From Brevundimonas sp. EYE_349 (lineage in GTDB: Bacteria > Pseudomonadota > Alphaproteobacteria > Caulobacterales > Caulobacteraceae), in contig NZ_JAHXPB010000005.1 of assembly GCF_023147505.1 (NCBI RefSeq), positions 124,001 to 188,000 of the forward strand: 64,000 bases of DNA, read 5' to 3'. Shown piece by piece: positions 60,027-64,000 of this stretch. The notes under the pieces were generated by a model. It did no database searches. It saw nothing but the letters and a program-made list of their open reading frames with translations, and was not told the origin of the DNA. How positions within the stretch are numbered: the first letter of the stretch is position 1; each line of letters opens with the position of its first letter. The position numbers and the translations under genes were made by a program.

Positions 60027-61487
60027 GTGAACGACACCGCCCGCAACGCCGGCCTGGCCCTGCTGAAACAGCACGCCCTGATCGCAGGCGAGCCCATCCT
60101 GGCCAACGGATCGGGCGTCGCCGTGGACGACCCGGCGACCGGCGAAGTTATCGGCCATGTGCCGAACCTGGGAGCCGTCGAGACCGAGCGCGCCGTGGCG
60201 GCCGCGACCGATAGCTTCATCGACTGGTCCCGATCTGATCCGCACAAGCGCGCGACCTTTCTGCGAGCCTGGGCCGCGCTGATCGACGAGAATATCGAGG
60301 GTCTGGGCGCGTTGATGGCGCTGGAGAACGGCAAGCCGTTCGAGGAGGCCAAGGGCGAGGTCGTGTATGCCAACGGCTTTCTGAAATGGTTCGCGGGTCA
60401 GGCCGAGCGGCTGATCGGCGAGACCCAGGACAGCCCGCTGGGCCATCTGATCCTGACCTATCGCGAAGCCGTGGGACCGTGCGCCCTGATCACGCCCTGG
60501 AACTTCCCCGCCGCCATGCTGACGAGGAAGCTTGGCCCGGCCTTTGCGGCGGGCTGCACCGCCGTGGTCAAGCCGGCCAGCCAGACGCCGTTCACCGCCA
60601 TCGCCTTGGCCGAGTTGGCCTATCAGGCGGGCCTGCCGAAGGGCGCTTTGTCCATCGTCACCGGCGATGCGGCCACGATCGGCAAGGCGCTGACCGACAG
60701 TTCCGACATCCGCAAGCTGAGCTTCACCGGCTCGACCGGCGTGGGGCGCAAGCTGGCCGAGCAGTGCGCGCCCACGCTGAAGCGGGTGTCGATGGAGCTG
60801 GGCGGCGCCGCTCCGCTGATCGTCTTCGCCGACGCCGATCTGGACCTGGCGGTCGCGGAAACCATCAAGGGCAAGTTCAGGAACTCGGGCCAGACCTGCG
60901 TCTGCCCCAACCGCGTTTATGTGCAGCGATCGGTCGCCGAGACCTATGCCGAAAAACTGGCCGCCGAGGTGTCGAAGATCAAGGTCGGCGCCGCCTTCGA
61001 AGACGGCGTGAAGGTCGGGCCGCTGATCGAGGACAAGGCTATCGACAAGGTCGAGAAGCACGTCGCGGCGATCAAGGCGGACGGCGGGCGCGTCCTGACC
61101 GGCGGATCGCGCCATGAGCTGGGCGGCCGCTTTTTCCAGCCCACCGTCACCCTGGGGGGAAACGACGAACTGTTCCGCGAGGAAGAGACCTTCGGCCCGA
61201 TGATCCCGGTCTTCGTCTTCGACACCGAGGAGGAGGCGCTGGAGAAGGCCAACGCCAGCGACTACGGCCTGGCCTCCTATCTGTTCACCCGCGATCTGGA
61301 CCGGGCCATGCGGTTCTCGCGCCGGATCGAGGCCGGGATGTGCGGGGTCAACACCGGCCTGATCTCCACCGCCGTCGCCCCGTTCGGCGGGGTCAAACAA
61401 TCCGGCTATGGCCGCGAAGGCTCGATCCACGGCATCGACGAGTATGTAGACATCAAGACGGTGACCCTGGCGTTGAAGCCCGGCTGA
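60027..61487 (+). CDS. gabD: Succinate-semialdehyde dehydrogenase
   Basis: A 486-residue aldehyde dehydrogenase. NAD(P) motif FTGSTGVGRKLAEQ, catalytic Glu in ELGGAAPLIVFADADLD and Cys in GQTCVCPNRVYV identify the GabD branch, which oxidises succinate semialdehyde in GABA and polyamine breakdown. Start GTG 60027 with AGGAG six bases upstream. Confidence 0.94.
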   Translation: MNDTARNAGLALLKQHALIAGEPILANGSGVAVDDPATGEVIGHVPNLGAVETERAVAAATDSFIDWSRSDPHKRATFLRAWAALIDENIEGLGALMALENGKPFEEAKGEVVYANGFLKWFAGQAERLIGETQDSPLGHLILTYREAVGPCALITPWNFPAAMLTRKLGPAFAAGCTAVVKPASQTPFTAIALAELAYQAGLPKGALSIVTGDAATIGKALTDSSDIRKLSFTGSTGVGRKLAEQCAPTLKRVSMELGGAAPLIVFADADLDLAVAETIKGKFRNSGQTCVCPNRVYVQRSVAETYAEKLAAEVSKIKVGAAFEDGVKVGPLIEDKAIDKVEKHVAAIKADGGRVLTGGSRHELGGRFFQPTVTLGGNDELFREEETFGPMIPVFVFDTEEEALEKANASDYGLASYLFTRDLDRAMRFSRRIEAGMCGVNTGLISTAVAPFGGVKQSGYGREGSIHGIDEYVDIKTVTLALKPG

Positions 61488-61542
61488 CGGGCAGGGGTAA
61501 AGGGCGGCTTGCGCTGCAACCGCCGAGGGTTAAGGTGCGTCC

Positions 61543-61851
61543 ATGTTGACCGCACTTCTCGCCGCCGTCCTAATCCAGACAGCTCCGGCGCCATCGCCGC
61601 CTCCCGTCGTCTGGGCCGAGCCGCCGAGGGTTGAAACGCCGCCCAAGGCGCTGGAAGCCGGCGCTTCGGGATCGGTCGTGCTGCGATGCGTCTTCATGGA
61701 GAACGGCGCCGCCACGAACTGCGTCGTCGTTTCCGAGACGCCTGCGGGCATGGGCTTTGGTCGCGAGGCCATCCGCGGCGTCAGAACGGCGCGCGCTCAG
61801 CCCGGCCAGACCGGACCGCGCGAAGTCAGACTGAACTTCTCGACACGATGA
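61543..61851 (+). CDS. TonB C-terminal domain-like exported protein
   Basis: 102 residues with a signal peptide (MLTALLAAVLIQTAPAPSP). The rest resembles the TonB C-terminal fold: PKALEAGASGSVVLRCVFMEN, a short Cys pair and GFGREAIRGVRTARAQPGQ. It lacks a transmembrane anchor and Pro-rich stalk, so it is not a full TonB. Confidence 0.75.
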   Translation: MLTALLAAVLIQTAPAPSPPPVVWAEPPRVETPPKALEAGASGSVVLRCVFMENGAATNCVVVSETPAGMGFGREAIRGVRTARAQPGQTGPREVRLNFSTR

Positions 61852-61872
61852 TCCTTGCGGTCACGCCTGTAA

Positions 61873-62949
<1,077 letters not shown>

Positions 62950-64000
62950 TCAGCCCTCCGCCGCAGGCTCCGGTCTGGGCTTGCGGCGAACCGGCTTGGG
63001 CTTGTCGGTCGTCTTGCCCTCGTCCGCATAGGGTTCGCCGTCGCCGGACAGCAGGACCGCCATCCAGCGCGATCCCCTGAACTCGGCCAGGATGGCCATC
63101 GCCATCACCGCCAGCGGCGTGGACAGGAACATGCCGACTACGCCCCACATCTTGCCGCAGAAGGCCAGGGCCAGCAGCACCACCACCGGGTCGATGTTCT
63201 GATTGTCGCCCTGCATCCGGGGCTGGATGAAGTTGCCGACCACGAACAGTATGACCTGCAGCCCGACCAGAAGGATGGCGGCGGGCCAATAGCTTTCGAA
63301 CTGCGCCAGGGCGAAGATCGGCGGCGCCAAGCCCGCGATCGCCCCGCCCAGAACGGGAATGAAGCCGACGATGAAGATGACGAAGGTCCAGAACTCCGGG
63401 TTCTGAAGCCCCACGGCCCGCATCAGAATCCAGGCGACGACGCAGATCATCACCCCGGTCACCGACTGGACCCAGATATAGCCCTCGACACCGCCGCGCA
63501 CGCGCTGGAACACCGCCACGGCCTCGTCCCGCTGGGCCTTCTGCGGGAACATGGCGACGATCTTCTTTCGGAACCCCGCCTGGGAGGCCAGCAGAAAGCC
63601 CAGATAGACCATCACGAAGAAGGCGCCGGACACGATCCCCTGGACCTGGAAGGCCATGGAGGTCAGCCACCCGCGCACATCCACGCCGTTGATCAGGTCC
63701 TGGGCCGTGGGCGGATTGTTCAGCCGCACCAGCCCATAGACGTCGCGAATGATCTGATCGATGCGCGGGCCGATGTTGGCCGAGACGCCCGACGCCTCGC
63801 CGAAGAAGCCGGCCGCCCCGTTCACGATGATGGCGATGGAGGCGAAGAAGGCCAGCACCACCAGCGTCAGAGCCGCGATCCCCGCCCACCGATGGCTCAG
63901 CGGCGTGCGCGCCTCGACCGACCGCTTCACCCCGTCGATCATGATCAAAAGGAAGATGGCCATGGCCAGCGGGGTCAATATGTCCCGCAGCCAGTACAGC
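62950..64000 (-). CDS. AI-2E family transporter (partial)
   Basis: The frame continues past the end of the window (at least 350 codons visible). About seven hydrophobic helices; GFIPVLGGAIAGLAPPIFAL and VGNFIQPRMQGDNQNIDPVVVLLALAFCGKMWGVVGMFLSTPLAVMA segments belong to the PerM/AI-2E exporter family; some members export signal molecules, others Na+/H+. The TTG at 63978 is not needed since the true start is outside. Basic tail KPVRRKPRPEP. It ends against obgE with no gap. Confidence 0.88.
   Translation of the reverse strand, partial: LYWLRDILTPLAMAIFLLIMIDGVKRSVEARTPLSHRWAGIAALTLVVLAFFASIAIIVNGAAGFFGEASGVSANIGPRIDQIIRDVYGLVRLNNPPTAQDLINGVDVRGWLTSMAFQVQGIVSGAFFVMVYLGFLLASQAGFRKKIVAMFPQKAQRDEAVAVFQRVRGGVEGYIWVQSVTGVMICVVAWILMRAVGLQNPEFWTFVIFIVGFIPVLGGAIAGLAPPIFALAQFESYWPAAILLVGLQVILFVVGNFIQPRMQGDNQNIDPVVVLLALAFCGKMWGVVGMFLSTPLAVMAMAILAEFRGSRWMAVLLSGDGEPYADEGKTTDKPKPVRRKPRPEPAAEG

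Overview
The window is one stretch of a GC-rich alphaproteobacterial chromosome. Protein style and gene order (RegA/RegB with SenC, SapC family, PhyR-NepR-EcfG general stress response, CgtA/Obg, carboxyspermidine-type polyamine genes, separate phnCDE and pstS) point to Caulobacterales, most likely Brevundimonas or a close relative. This placement is inference from family resemblance; there is no rRNA marker. I see no tRNA, rRNA, CRISPR array, insertion sequence or prophage gene. Coding density is high, with many ATGA/GTGA/TGATG overlaps.

Layout. 1-5.6 kb: the end of dnaX, the redox two-component pair regA/regB divergent from the copper chaperone senC, an intracellular PHB depolymerase and a small metallohydrolase. 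5.7-17 kb: a LprI-like protein, a class A penicillin-binding protein, hydrolase and Rieske oxygenase, adenosine kinase and an ATP-grasp enzyme, a soluble chemoreceptor, MarR, endonuclease III and a flavin amine oxidase. 17-25 kb: an emrA-emrB-tetR efflux operon, creatininase-family protein plus phasin, ftsY-yciB, and a ribbon-helix-helix gene fused translationally to methionine aminopeptidase. 25-33 kb: NAD synthetase, a PhnA-like protein, a zinc-type COG0523 GTPase, a lipoprotein, then a deoxyhypusine synthase-like gene with an ornithine/lysine decarboxylase-type gene. 33-41 kb: phnCDE, an orphan pstS, galU, fabI, benE. 41-54 kb: GST, ffh-rpsP-rimM, carboxy(nor)spermidine dehydrogenase and decarboxylase, nadD-rsfS-rlmH-envC-ctpA, zur. 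54-60 kb: SapC and the general stress response locus. 60-64 kb: gabD, obgE and an AI-2E family exporter cut by the window end.

The most interesting region is 55.9-59.9 kb. Four exact matches to the EcfG sigma factor promoter (GGAAC-N16-CGTT) lie there: in front of phyR, of nepR-ecfG, of an entericidin-like lipoprotein gene, and of a previously unannotated stretch that looks like a ~110-nt small RNA. That RNA has a 10-bp 5' stem enclosing a CCCCCC run and ends in a GNRA-capped intrinsic terminator, which strongly resembles the Caulobacter stress sRNA GsrN. The promoter in front of nepR also shows that NepR must start at 57136, not further upstream.

Other themes: two separate polyamine gene pairs; several clean palindromes that look like operators (adenosine kinase/ATP-grasp, Rieske oxygenase, MarR, EmrAB-TetR); a PhaR-like site before the PHB depolymerase; and at least two families of dispersed intergenic inverted repeats.
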